22,033 nt of DNA from positions 1 to 22,033 of the forward strand of contig CAYHPY010000059.1 in assembly GCA_964358485.1 (NCBI GenBank). The letters are read 5' to 3'. The notes below the pieces were generated by a model. It had not been told where the DNA came from, did no database searches, and saw only the letters and a program-made list of their open reading frames with translations. How positions within the stretch are numbered: the stretch's first letter is position 1; every line of letters starts with the position of its first letter. This document shows, in pieces, positions 1-6,880 of the stretch. This stretch comes from CAYHPY01 sp964358485. GTDB lineage: Bacteria; Elusimicrobiota; Elusimicrobia; UBA1565; UBA9628. A program made the translations under genes and the position numbers.

Positions 1-62
1 CCCTATTCGGGCCTTCGCTCGCTGATCCCTCCGAAGAGGAATTCACGGCAACGGAACCGGTT

Positions 63-133
63 AGCGGGCGAAGGGAATCGAACCCTCGTAACGAGTTTGG
101 AAAACTCGTGTTCTACCATTGAACTACGCCCGC
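63..133 (-). tRNA. tRNA-Gly (anticodon TCC)
   Basis: Read on the minus strand, the sequence folds as a complete cloverleaf. The 7-bp acceptor stem pairs GCGGGCG with CGCCCGC, and the discriminator base is T. The D arm is GTTCAATGGTAGAAC. The anticodon stem CGAGT/ACTCG closes the loop TTTCCAA, giving anticodon TCC, which reads GGA/GGG glycine codons. The T loop is TTCGATT. CCA is not encoded. The 62 bases on the downstream side (1-62) hold no gene or T-tract terminator that I can see. Confidence 0.95.
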
Positions 134-264
134 ATAACCCACCGCGCCGACAATCCCCCAAAACAGCCTTCTTTATTAGGAGGGTCCTTCGGAGGCGTCC
201 CGCGGCGAGGGAGACACTATATCTAATATGGAAAGCCCCTGTCAACGAGCCGGGCCCGGAAATG

Positions 265-270
265 TATAAT
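265..270 (+). promoter_or_regulatory. TATAAT -10 box, probably leaderless
   Basis: A perfect TATAAT lies only 6 bases before the ATG at 277. Transcription starting about 7 bases after the box would begin at or next to the A of the start codon. No Shine-Dalgarno sequence fits between box and start, so a leaderless mRNA is the natural reading. No convincing -35 hexamer is visible. Confidence 0.6.
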
Positions 271-276
271 GGGGCC

Positions 277-1560
277 ATGATTCGATCGCTTTTAGCGCTC
301 ATCCTTTTGGCCGTTCCGGCCGGGGCCGTGGATTGGCAGGTTCAATATTCCTCCGCCTTGGCCCGGGCTTCGGCCGCCCACCGGAGGATTTTGGTCGATT
401 TCCAGGCCCCCTGGTGCTATTCCTGCTATTACATGGAGGAAAAGGTCCTCTCGGGGGAGAAATTCGCGCGGGCGTCCCAGGAACTCGTGCTTTTGAAGTT
501 GGACGTGGACAAGCCGGAAGGCAAGGCGCTCAAGGAAAAACTCGGGGTTTCCTTCCTGCCGAGCTATGTCCTGCTCGATAGCGCGGGCGCGCCGCTGGGG
601 CGCATCGTCGGGGAGCAGACCGAGGCGGATTTCCTCGCCAAGCTCCAGGCCCTGGCCGGCCCCCCCGCCTCCGCCCCGGCCGATGCCGCCTTGGGGGCCC
701 TGCGCTCCCGGCTGGCGGCCGGGGAATATCCCAAGGCCCAGGCCGAGATCGACTCCCTCTCCCCGGTTCTTCTGGAAGAGGCTCGCAAGAAGCTGGCGTG
801 GCGGATCCTGGAGGCCCGGCTGGGGCTGATGCGCGCGGCCAAGGAAAATCGGCCCGGCGGCCCCGACGCCCTGGCCAAACTTCTTAAGCTCGAAAAATCC
901 TGCGACCTGGCCTACGACATCGTTTATTCCGAAAAGATTCCGGAATCCTTCGACGATAAAAAACGCCTCAAGCTCCTCAAAAAGGAACGAAAGGCCTTGG
1001 AGCGGCTGGTCAAGGAGCGTTTCTTCGGCGTGGAGAAAGATCGCTGCGCCGATTTTCGCACCGGCATCGAGGTTCTGGTGGAGGTCTACGACAGGCTGGG
1101 TCTCAAGGAGGAGCGGGGCGCGCTCCTGCGCCGCGCCATCTCCCAGCTGGAGGGCTCCGCCGCCAAGGTCGGGGCGGACCGCAACCGCGACGACAACCTG
1201 CGGTTTTTCCTGGAAATGGCGGGTGAAGACGGCCCTCTGCGCAAGCTTTACCCGAAGTTAACTGAGGCCTACTCCACCGACTACGTCTATCCCTATCGCT
1301 TCGGCCGCTACCTGCTTGAGCGCGGCGAGCCCTCGGCCGCCCTGCCCTGGCTGGACAAGGCCGAGCGCATGGCCTACGGCGCCAACCGCGTGGCGGTGGC
1401 CAAGATCAAGGCCAAGACCCTTTCGGCCCTGGGCAAGGGCGACGAGGCGCTTTCTTTGCTGGACCGGGAGATCAAGGCCGCCGGATTCTCCTTCCCCAAG
1501 GAAGCGGAGGGGTTGGGCTCTTTGCGTGGCGAGCTCTCGGGCGCGACGCCCGGGAAATGA
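277..1560 (+). CDS. exported thioredoxin-fold protein with long helical C-terminal region
   Basis: The protein is 427 residues. Residues 1-17 form a short hydrophobic signal peptide ending in AGA, so the product probably acts in the periplasm. Residues about 20-125 match a thioredoxin-like domain of the Thioredoxin_7/DsbD C-terminal kind: the active site APWCYSC is followed by a KLDVDKPEG strand and the cis-proline segment LPSYVL. The remaining 300 residues are Ala/Leu/Lys/Glu-rich helices, TPR-like in places, with no motif I recognise. The role is inferred as a periplasmic thiol-disulfide reductase or chaperone. The frame is open upstream to 97, but that stretch overlaps the tRNA and lacks a signal peptide. 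The ATG at 277 gives a clean signal sequence behind a TATAAT box. The TGA stop abuts the tRNA-Val promoter. Confidence 0.85.
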   Translation: MIRSLLALILLAVPAGAVDWQVQYSSALARASAAHRRILVDFQAPWCYSCYYMEEKVLSGEKFARASQELVLLKLDVDKPEGKALKEKLGVSFLPSYVLLDSAGAPLGRIVGEQTEADFLAKLQALAGPPASAPADAALGALRSRLAAGEYPKAQAEIDSLSPVLLEEARKKLAWRILEARLGLMRAAKENRPGGPDALAKLLKLEKSCDLAYDIVYSEKIPESFDDKKRLKLLKKERKALERLVKERFFGVEKDRCADFRTGIEVLVEVYDRLGLKEERGALLRRAISQLEGSAAKVGADRNRDDNLRFFLEMAGEDGPLRKLYPKLTEAYSTDYVYPYRFGRYLLERGEPSAALPWLDKAERMAYGANRVAVAKIKAKTLSALGKGDEALSLLDREIKAAGFSFPKEAEGLGSLRGELSGATPGK

Positions 1561-1566
1561 TATAAT
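1561..1566 (+). promoter_or_regulatory. extended -10 promoter of tRNA-Val
   Basis: TATAAT is preceded by TGA, giving the extended -10 form TGnTATAAT. The TGA is the stop codon of the upstream thioredoxin-fold gene. The tRNA begins 24 bases after the box, so the primary transcript would have a leader of about 17 bases for RNase P to remove. Confidence 0.65.
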
Positions 1567-1590
1567 AGCGTCCCGCCCGTTCCGGACTCC

Positions 1591-1665
1591 GGGCAGTTAG
1601 CTCAGCGGTAGAGCATTGTCCTCACACGACAAGGGTCATAGGTTCAAATCCTATACTGCCCACCA
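1591..1665 (+). tRNA. tRNA-Val (anticodon CAC), integration target
   Basis: The cloverleaf is complete. Acceptor stem GGGCAGT pairs with ACTGCCC, the discriminator is A, and CCA is encoded (1663-1665). The D arm is AGCTCAGCGGTAGAGC. Anticodon stem TTGTC/GACAA encloses loop CTCACAC, anticodon CAC, which reads GUG valine codons. The T stem is ATAGG/CCTAT. From 1618 onward the sequence is duplicated at 7756-7803, so the 3' half of this functional tRNA was probably delivered by the integrated element while the 5' half is the original host sequence. Confidence 0.96.
1618..1665 (+). repeat. attL: left attachment repeat inside tRNA-Val
   Basis: This is the left copy of a 48-bp direct repeat whose partner is at 7756-7803. 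It runs from the anticodon stem to the encoded CCA. The two differences (T1639 versus C7777, A1653 versus G7791) are base-paired partners in the T stem. Confidence 0.88.
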
Positions 1666-1701
1666 TTTTAACGGCCTGAAAAAGACCGTAGTATTGACGA
1701 T

Positions 1702-1745
1702 AGAGCCGCGCTTGCCCTCGGGGCGGGCTGCGGCTCTCTTTTTGG
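1702..1745 (+). terminator. Rho-independent terminator after tRNA-Val
   Basis: An 8-bp stem AGAGCCGC (1702-1709) pairs with GCGGCTCT (1730-1737) around a GC-rich loop that can pair further. It is followed by CTTTTT. It lies 37 bases past the tRNA and inside the island, so the element appears to have brought a terminator for the tRNA it rebuilt. Confidence 0.8.
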
Positions 1746-1752
1746 TTATTTA

Positions 1753-1774
1753 CAGTTATGCCAAATTTATGCCA
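1753..1774 (+). repeat. tandem 11-bp repeats, putative integrase arm sites (left end)
   Basis: Two abutting 11-mers, CAGTTATGCCA and AATTTATGCCA, share the core TTATGCCA with exactly one helical turn between copies. A matching tandem pair with core TTCTGCCA lies near the right end at 7613-7634 in the same orientation. Paired, phased repeats near both ends of a tyrosine-integrase element are the usual form of arm-type binding sites. Binding by this integrase or by an accessory factor is inferred. Confidence 0.55.
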
Positions 1775-1797
1775 CAATATATGGACCTGAAAGCAGG

Positions 1798-1822
1798 ATT
1801 TCCGAGACGCTGTCTCGGAAAT
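1798..1822. repeat. perfect palindrome overlapping the nuclease start codon
   Basis: Arms ATTTCCGAGAC and GTCTCGGAAAT are perfect 11-bp inverted repeats around the 3-base loop GCT. The right arm contains the first two bases of the ATG at 1821, so a hairpin in the mRNA would sequester that start codon. The same arms recur inside the coding sequence at 2148-2172. Possible roles are operator, self-recognition or cleavage site, or translational hairpin. Confidence 0.8.
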
Positions 1823-2975
1823 GGCCCGATCAATGACCCAAAGAAAATCTTCTAAGCGCTTGCCGGTTCCCGTCGGATACGAGCGGTTCGCCGCGGGGGT
1901 CAGCCAACTATTGGAGGATGCGCGCCGACAGGCGGCAAAGTCTGTCAACTTCATTTTGACGGCAACGTATTGGGAGGTCGGCCGAAGAATCATTGAGTTC
2001 GACCAAAAGGGCCAGGAACGCGCCGCTTATGGCCAGGCTCTTTTGGAGAGATTGTCCCTCGATCTAACCGCGCGATTCGGCCGCGGATTCTCTCCCGACA
2101 GTCTTGAGCTAATGCGGCGTTTCTATCTGGGCTGGCCACCGGAAAGGATTTCCGAGACACTGTCTCGGAAATTGGGCACAAGGCCCAGCGCCCCAAAATC
2201 CGAACCGCTGATTCGGAGATTCGCGGTCGACCAAATCGCCCAAGCTTTTTCTCTTTCGTGGAGCCAATATTCGCGTCTGCTGCGTGTCGACAATTCATCC
2301 GCGCGAGCATTCTATGAAGCGGAAACCCTTCGAGGAGGCTGGTCAGTCAGACAACTCCACAGGCAGATCGAATCTCAGTTTTACGAACGGACGGCTCTCT
2401 CGCGCGATAAGGCGGCGATGCTGAGGAAAGGCTCAAAAGCACGACCTGAGGATCGCGTGACTCCCGAAGAGGAGATCAAGAGCCCGTATGTGCTTGAATT
2501 CCTTGGGCTCAAGGACGAATATTCGGAAAGCGAACTGGAGGAAGCCCTCATCCTGCATCTTGAGTCCTTTCTCCTTGAGCTGGGAGGCGATTTCGCATTC
2601 GTATCCCGGCAAAAGCGCTTGCGGGTCGGCGACGCCTGGTACCGCGTCGATCTCGTATTCTACCATCGCCGCCTGCGCTGCCTTGTCCTGATCGACCTCA
2701 AACTGGGAAGCCTCACTCACGCGGACGCCGGCCAGATGCACCTCTACCTCAATTATGCGCGCGAGCATTGGACTCACAAGGACGAGAATCCACCTGTCGG
2801 CCTCATCCTCTGCGCGAAAAGCGACGCCGCGGTAGCACATTATGCCTTGGAAGGCCTTCCCAACAAGGTTCTGGCTTCGGAATATCGAACGGTCCTTCCC
2901 AAGGAACGAACGTTGGCCGCAGAGGTCAACCGCACCCGCGCGGCCATCGAGACTCATCGAAGGCCCGAAAAGTAA
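1821..2975 (+). CDS. DUF1016/YhcG-family PDDEXK nuclease
   Basis: The protein is 384 residues, near the usual family length. Residues about 15-180 form the DUF1016 N-terminal helical domain (TYWEVGRRI, FGRGFSPDSLELMRRFY, LSWSQYSRLLRV). Residues about 210-360 form the C-terminal PDDEXK nuclease fold, with SPYVLEFLGL, then D277 in YRVDLVFY and D292-x-K294 in LIDLKLG as probable metal and catalytic residues. Members are predicted DNA nucleases found in islands and defence-rich loci; the target here is unknown. The start at ATG 1821 lies in the palindrome arm. ATG 1833 is an equally good alternative, and neither has a strong ribosome-binding site. Residues 110-118 (ISETLSRKL) are encoded by the internal palindrome copy and look inserted. 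The primase-helicase follows after 13 bases, suggesting an operon. Confidence 0.9.
   Translation: MARSMTQRKSSKRLPVPVGYERFAAGVSQLLEDARRQAAKSVNFILTATYWEVGRRIIEFDQKGQERAAYGQALLERLSLDLTARFGRGFSPDSLELMRRFYLGWPPERISETLSRKLGTRPSAPKSEPLIRRFAVDQIAQAFSLSWSQYSRLLRVDNSSARAFYEAETLRGGWSVRQLHRQIESQFYERTALSRDKAAMLRKGSKARPEDRVTPEEEIKSPYVLEFLGLKDEYSESELEEALILHLESFLLELGGDFAFVSRQKRLRVGDAWYRVDLVFYHRRLRCLVLIDLKLGSLTHADAGQMHLYLNYAREHWTHKDENPPVGLILCAKSDAAVAHYALEGLPNKVLASEYRTVLPKERTLAAEVNRTRAAIETHRRPEK
2148..2172. repeat. second copy of the 25-bp palindrome, inside the nuclease gene
   Basis: The arms are again ATTTCCGAGAC and GTCTCGGAAAT, now around loop ACT. The copy is in frame and encodes ISETLSRKL between the two halves of the DUF1016 domain. 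Both arms match the upstream copy exactly; within the 25-bp unit only the loop differs, and the preceding AGG is also shared. Confidence 0.85.
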
Positions 2976-2988
2976 CACGGCAACCCGC

Positions 2989-5331
2989 ATGGGACCGATC
3001 CCAGAGAACATCGCGGACTTGGAGGAATCACGCCGGGAAATGGAACGTTTGAGGCGCGAGAACGCCGAGCTTCGCGCGCGCCTGGGGATCTCGGTAGTGG
3101 CCGACGCCGATCCGATCATCCTTGCCGTTGAACTCGAATTGCCGATATTGGGAGAGAGCCTGCCCGCAACCGACAACCAGGCTCCGGTCCAGGACAAGAT
3201 CAAGCTGTTCCGCGCGCTCTTTCAAGGAAGGGAGGACGTTTACGCGACCCTCTGGGTCAATGAGCAGTCGGGCAAGAAGGGCTATAAGCCCTCCTGTCAA
3301 AACCCGTGGGGCCCGAAGAATGAGCCAAAGAAATATTTTCCTATTACGGATCAGGTTCTCCACGACCATCTCGCGGGAAAATCGACCGTTGGGGTTTATC
3401 CCCTCCTAAACGACAACACCTGCCTTTTCTTGGCCTGCGACTTCGATAGGGCGGGCTGGCTCCCGGATGCGTTGGCTTACTTGGAGGTTTGCAAGCGCTA
3501 CAACATCCCCGCCTATCTTGAACGGTCACGCTCGGGCAACGGCGGTCATGTCTGGATATTCTTCTCCGCGGCTATTTCAGCGGCTTTCGCTCGGCAATTA
3601 GGGATGCGGCTGCTTCGCCAAACCATGGACAGCCGCGGCGACCTGGACATGGGGAGCTATGATCGTTTCTTCCCAAGCCAGGATTTCGTTCCAAAAGGCG
3701 GGTTCGGCAATCTCATCGCCTTGCCTCTGCAAAAAAAGTGTCGACCTCTCGGCAATACCGAGTTCTTGGACACGTCCTCACCCGAGATGCGGCCGTGGTC
3801 CGATCAATGGGTTTTCCTCAGCAATATCTGTCGCCTCACCCCCTCTCAATTGGACGCGCTTCTTGAGGTCGTGCCGCCCCTGGCCGTTGGTTTAAGCGCG
3901 GGCGCGCGCCCAACCGTGGCAATGCGAACGCGCCACCCAGCGCCCGAGGCCGTCCGGTGCGTTTTAGGCGGCGTCATGAGCGTGGAGAAATCCGGGATTC
4001 CTCCCTGGATGCTCTCGCAAATCAAGCATCTGGCTTCTTTGCACAACCCGGAGTTCTACAAGCGTGAGAAAATGCGGTTCTCTACGTACCAGACCCCGAG
4101 ATTTATTCGGTGCTACGATGAGGATTTAAGCCACCTCCATTTGCCGCGCGGCCTTTCCGATCAGATCGAAAAACTGATAACGAGCGCGGGAAGCCGCATT
4201 GTGATTGCCGACCAGAGGGCGACTCCGGAGAAGCTGTCCCTAACCTTTCAAGGCTCCCTGAGGCCTGAGCAAGAAAAAGCCGTCGCCGCGCTTCTGGCGC
4301 ACGATATGGGCGTTCTGGTGGCTCCGCCCGGCGCGGGGAAGACGGTCATGGGGTGCGCGGCTATCGCCAAGCGCGATGTTTCCGCGCTCGTCCTAGCCGG
4401 CCGCAAGCCTTTGCTTGAGCAGTGGCGGGCGCAGTTGATGAAACTCCTTGGTCTTGCCTCAAAAGATATTGGCCAGGTCGGCGGCGGCAGGGATAGCCAA
4501 AGAGGTGTCGTGGACTTGGCCATGATCCAGAGCTTGGCGCGGCGGGATGATTTGGACACGTTCTTCGCGGGCTACGGATTTATCGTTGTGGACGAATGCC
4601 ACCATATTCCCGCCATCGAATTTCAAGGCTGCATCAAGAAGGCCCCCGCGCGGTATTTACTCGGCCTGACCGCGACTCCTTACCGCAGAGACGGCTTGGA
4701 AGAGATCATTTCTATGCAATGCGGGCTGATCCGCCACGAGATGGGCAACTCTGCTAGCAGCTTGCCGGTCAAGCTGATTGTCAGGGAGACGGTTTTTGGG
4801 TACTTGGAAGAGGACAGCCAGAACATCCAAGAGTTATTCAAGAACCTGGCTCAGGATGAGATGCGCAACAGCATGATTGTTCAGGATGTTCTGGCGGCTG
4901 CGGCGCAGGGCCGACGTTGCCTAATCCTTGGGCAAAGAACGGACCATTGCGCGGCCCTTACCGCTGCGTTGGCCGAGAAAGGCGTGGAGCCGTTTATGCT
5001 CAATGGTCTGCAGGGCAAGAAGCAGCGCACGACTTTGTTGAAGGCTGTTCAAGAAACGCCGGCGGATAAGCCGCTTGTGGTTGTCGCCACGGGGCAGTAT
5101 TTGGGTGAGGGCTTCGACTGCCCGCAGATGGATGCGCTGTTTATGGCCGCTCCTTCCTCATTCAAGGGGCGACTTGTGCAGTACGTGGGCAGAGTTATGC
5201 GGGAATATCCCGGCAAGACAAACGCATTGGTCTATGACTACGTGGACTCCCAGGTCGGTGTTTTGAAGTCAATGTATTATCGACGCCTCAAGGCTTATAA
5301 GACCCTGGGCGCGGTTCACGAGGAAGCCTAG
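2989..5331 (+). CDS. TOTE-type archaeo-eukaryotic primase fused to SF2 helicase
   Basis: The protein is 780 residues from ATG 2989. The frame is open further upstream, but a longer form would overlap the nuclease gene; the start site has no strong ribosome-binding site. Residues 5-30 are a short coiled coil (LEESRREMERLRRENAELR), a common N-terminus in this family. Residues about 70-300 match the AEP primase domain of TOTE conflict systems: the metal-binding D151-F-D153 in ACDFDRAGW and H187 in SGNGGHVWIFF. Residues about 420-765 are a superfamily 2 helicase: Walker A PPGAGKT at 446-452, DECHH at 535-539, TATP at 561-564, GEGFD at 706-710 and the arginine finger segment QYVGRVMR at 731-738. 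The product is predicted to unwind DNA and synthesise or sense nucleic acid in an anti-invader role; no activity is proven here. The integrase follows after 4 bases. Confidence 0.9.
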   Translation: MGPIPENIADLEESRREMERLRRENAELRARLGISVVADADPIILAVELELPILGESLPATDNQAPVQDKIKLFRALFQGREDVYATLWVNEQSGKKGYKPSCQNPWGPKNEPKKYFPITDQVLHDHLAGKSTVGVYPLLNDNTCLFLACDFDRAGWLPDALAYLEVCKRYNIPAYLERSRSGNGGHVWIFFSAAISAAFARQLGMRLLRQTMDSRGDLDMGSYDRFFPSQDFVPKGGFGNLIALPLQKKCRPLGNTEFLDTSSPEMRPWSDQWVFLSNICRLTPSQLDALLEVVPPLAVGLSAGARPTVAMRTRHPAPEAVRCVLGGVMSVEKSGIPPWMLSQIKHLASLHNPEFYKREKMRFSTYQTPRFIRCYDEDLSHLHLPRGLSDQIEKLITSAGSRIVIADQRATPEKLSLTFQGSLRPEQEKAVAALLAHDMGVLVAPPGAGKTVMGCAAIAKRDVSALVLAGRKPLLEQWRAQLMKLLGLASKDIGQVGGGRDSQRGVVDLAMIQSLARRDDLDTFFAGYGFIVVDECHHIPAIEFQGCIKKAPARYLLGLTATPYRRDGLEEIISMQCGLIRHEMGNSASSLPVKLIVRETVFGYLEEDSQNIQELFKNLAQDEMRNSMIVQDVLAAAAQGRRCLILGQRTDHCAALTAALAEKGVEPFMLNGLQGKKQRTTLLKAVQETPADKPLVVVATGQYLGEGFDCPQMDALFMAAPSSFKGRLVQYVGRVMREYPGKTNALVYDYVDSQVGVLKSMYYRRLKAYKTLGAVHEEA

Positions 5332-5335
5332 CCCA

Positions 5336-6355
5336 ATGGCGCGGATATATTCCTGTCCGGGCAAGAAAGGAACCAACTGGTACCTGGACTATGCGGTGGA
5401 TGGCCGCAGGGTCCGCAAGCGGGTGGGCAAGTCGAAGAAACTGGCCGAACTCGCCTTGGCCGATGTCCAGGTCAAGCTTGAGCGACGTGAGCTTGGCTTC
5501 CAGGTCAAGGACAAGAACCTGGACGACTTCTTTAAGGAATACCTTCAATACGCGAAGACCAACAAAAGCCCGTCCTCTCACACCCGCAACGACATCGTCC
5601 TAAGGAATTTCCGCGCCTTCGTCAAGACCGAGCGCCTGCGCGGCATCACCCATGCCATAATAGAGGACTACAAGACCCATCGCCTGGAAGGGGGGACCAA
5701 GGCCTCCACGATCAACACAGAGCTTAACACTATCAAGGCGATGCTCAACCGCGCCGTGTCCCTGGGCTATCTGCCGCGCAATCCCTGCAAAGAGGTCAAG
5801 AAACTTAAGCACGCGCGCAAGCAAGTTCGCTTTTTTACCAAGGAGGAGGTCCACAAGCTGCTTGAGGCCGGCAACGGCCGCATGGGGCCGATCATTGAGA
5901 CCTTCCTATATACCGGCCTGCGGCGCGATGAGTTGACGCATCTTATGTGGGCCGATGTTGATCTACAGCGGCGTATTGTTGCCGTCCAGGCCAAGGATGG
6001 TTGGCATCCAAAGGACTACGAGGTCCGCCATATCCCGATGGCTCCGCGGCTTTATGAGTTGCTTAAGTCGTTGCCGCGGAGGGAGAGCCCCTGGGTCTTT
6101 TCAACGAGCAATAACGGCCCGCACCTTGGGCATATTCTCTCTCGGGATTTCAGGAAGCTGGTCCGGCGCTGCGGGATCAAGGGCGCATCGCTTCATACGA
6201 CGCGCCATACCTTCGCAAGCCATTTGGTCATGAACGAGACCGATATCTACACCGTCCAAAAGCTGCTGGGGCATTCGAGCATTAAGACAACGGAGATTTA
6301 CGCCCACCTTGCGCCGGATTTCTTAAAAGCGGCTGTTGAGCGGTTGAAGTACTGA
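5336..6355 (+). CDS. tyrosine-family site-specific integrase
   Basis: The protein is 339 residues. Residues about 1-60 are an N-terminal Arm/AP2-like DNA-binding segment (GTNWYLDYAVDGRRVRKRVG). Residues about 65-155 form the SAM-like core-binding domain, and about 170-335 the catalytic domain. The catalytic set is complete: R196 in YTGLRRDEL, a lysine in the following beta hairpin, H287-x-x-R290 in LHTTRHTF, H313 in LLGHSS, and nucleophile Y322 in TTEIYAHL. It should catalyse integration and excision at tRNA-Val. It lies about 1.4 kb from the right attachment copy and 4 bases behind the primase-helicase stop, so it may be co-transcribed with the cargo. A GAGGAA sequence upstream can serve as its ribosome-binding site. 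No excisionase gene is recognisable. Confidence 0.95.
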   Translation: MARIYSCPGKKGTNWYLDYAVDGRRVRKRVGKSKKLAELALADVQVKLERRELGFQVKDKNLDDFFKEYLQYAKTNKSPSSHTRNDIVLRNFRAFVKTERLRGITHAIIEDYKTHRLEGGTKASTINTELNTIKAMLNRAVSLGYLPRNPCKEVKKLKHARKQVRFFTKEEVHKLLEAGNGRMGPIIETFLYTGLRRDELTHLMWADVDLQRRIVAVQAKDGWHPKDYEVRHIPMAPRLYELLKSLPRRESPWVFSTSNNGPHLGHILSRDFRKLVRRCGIKGASLHTTRHTFASHLVMNETDIYTVQKLLGHSSIKTTEIYAHLAPDFLKAAVERLKY

Positions 6356-6367
6356 GCCCGATCGTTG

Positions 6368-6601
6368 ATGTGGGATGCTTACCGCGAGGTCGTCCAAAGG
6401 TATTCCAAGATACCCCTTGAGGAAGAAAGACGGCTGATCGCTCGGGCCAAAAGGGGCTCCCGGAAAAGCCGTGACGAGATGGTGCTGCGTCATATTGGGT
6501 TTGTTATTTTCAGGCTGCACCGAAGGGTATTCCCTCAGTATTTAAGGGCGTATGGACCGGATTTGCTTGCCGCCACATTCCCGAGGATGTCCCGAGTTTA
6601 G
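6368..6601 (+). pseudogene. truncated sigma-70-like region 1.2-2.1 protein
   Basis: About 77 residues start at ATG 6368, 12 bases after the integrase stop (a TTG at 6365 is also possible). Residues 5-65 resemble the start of a sigma-70-type factor: YSKIPLEEERRLIARAKRG followed by SRDEMVLRHIGFVIFRLHRR and FPQYLRAYGPDLLA, the pattern of regions 1.2 and 2.1. The similarity stops at about 6573, followed by ATFPRMSRV and a stop. The -10-recognition and -35-recognition regions are missing. Sequence after the break belongs to a transposase-bearing element, so an insertion most likely cut this gene. The intact gene may have been a small sigma-like regulator of the island. Confidence 0.6.
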
Positions 6602-6880
6602 TTGAAAAAAAGTTGAGGCGGTTTCCCAGGCTTGGTACTATCGAGCTTGAGAGAACGACGCACCAAGGAGAAACCGCCCATGAAATCTTACCAAGTTCTT
6701 CGTCCTAGAAACAGTGGCCGTTTGAAGGTGGTGGACCAGCAGGCCGTGGGGCTGGATTGTTCGATCGCCGATCTCATCGGGGCCACGCGGCAGGCCATCG
6801 AGCAGCAAGCCGAAAAGGCCGGCCTGGAACTGATGCGCCGGCTGATGGAGGATGAACGCAAGCTATTGGCGGACGGGCCT
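6575..6880 (+). mobile_element. remnant of an insertion sequence (left end and transposase 5' part)
   Basis: From about 6575 the sigma-like similarity ends. A short leader with a good ribosome-binding site (AAGGAG, 6665-6670) precedes ATG 6680. The first about 65 residues (MKSYQVLRPRNSGRLKVVDQ, then ATRQAIEQQAEKAGLELMRRL) have the look of the N-terminus of an IS transposase, possibly of the mutator/IS256 kind; that family assignment comes from memory of similar proteins. The catalytic part is absent and the sequence passes directly into methyltransferase coding sequence. Both boundaries are approximate, and I could not identify terminal inverted repeats. Confidence 0.5.
6665..6670 (+). promoter_or_regulatory. 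strong ribosome-binding site deciding start 6680
   Basis: AAGGAG lies 9 bases before ATG 6680. It is one of the clearest Shine-Dalgarno sequences in the window and fixes the start of the chimeric frame, although the same frame is open upstream to 6632. Confidence 0.7.

Noticed and set aside
3..302. Minus-strand frame covering tRNA-Gly
   Set aside because: It reads straight through the tRNA and has no ribosome-binding site or recognisable domain.
2842..2988. Longer N-terminus for the primase-helicase
   Set aside because: It would overlap the conserved end of the nuclease gene; ATG 2989 starts just before the family-typical coiled coil.
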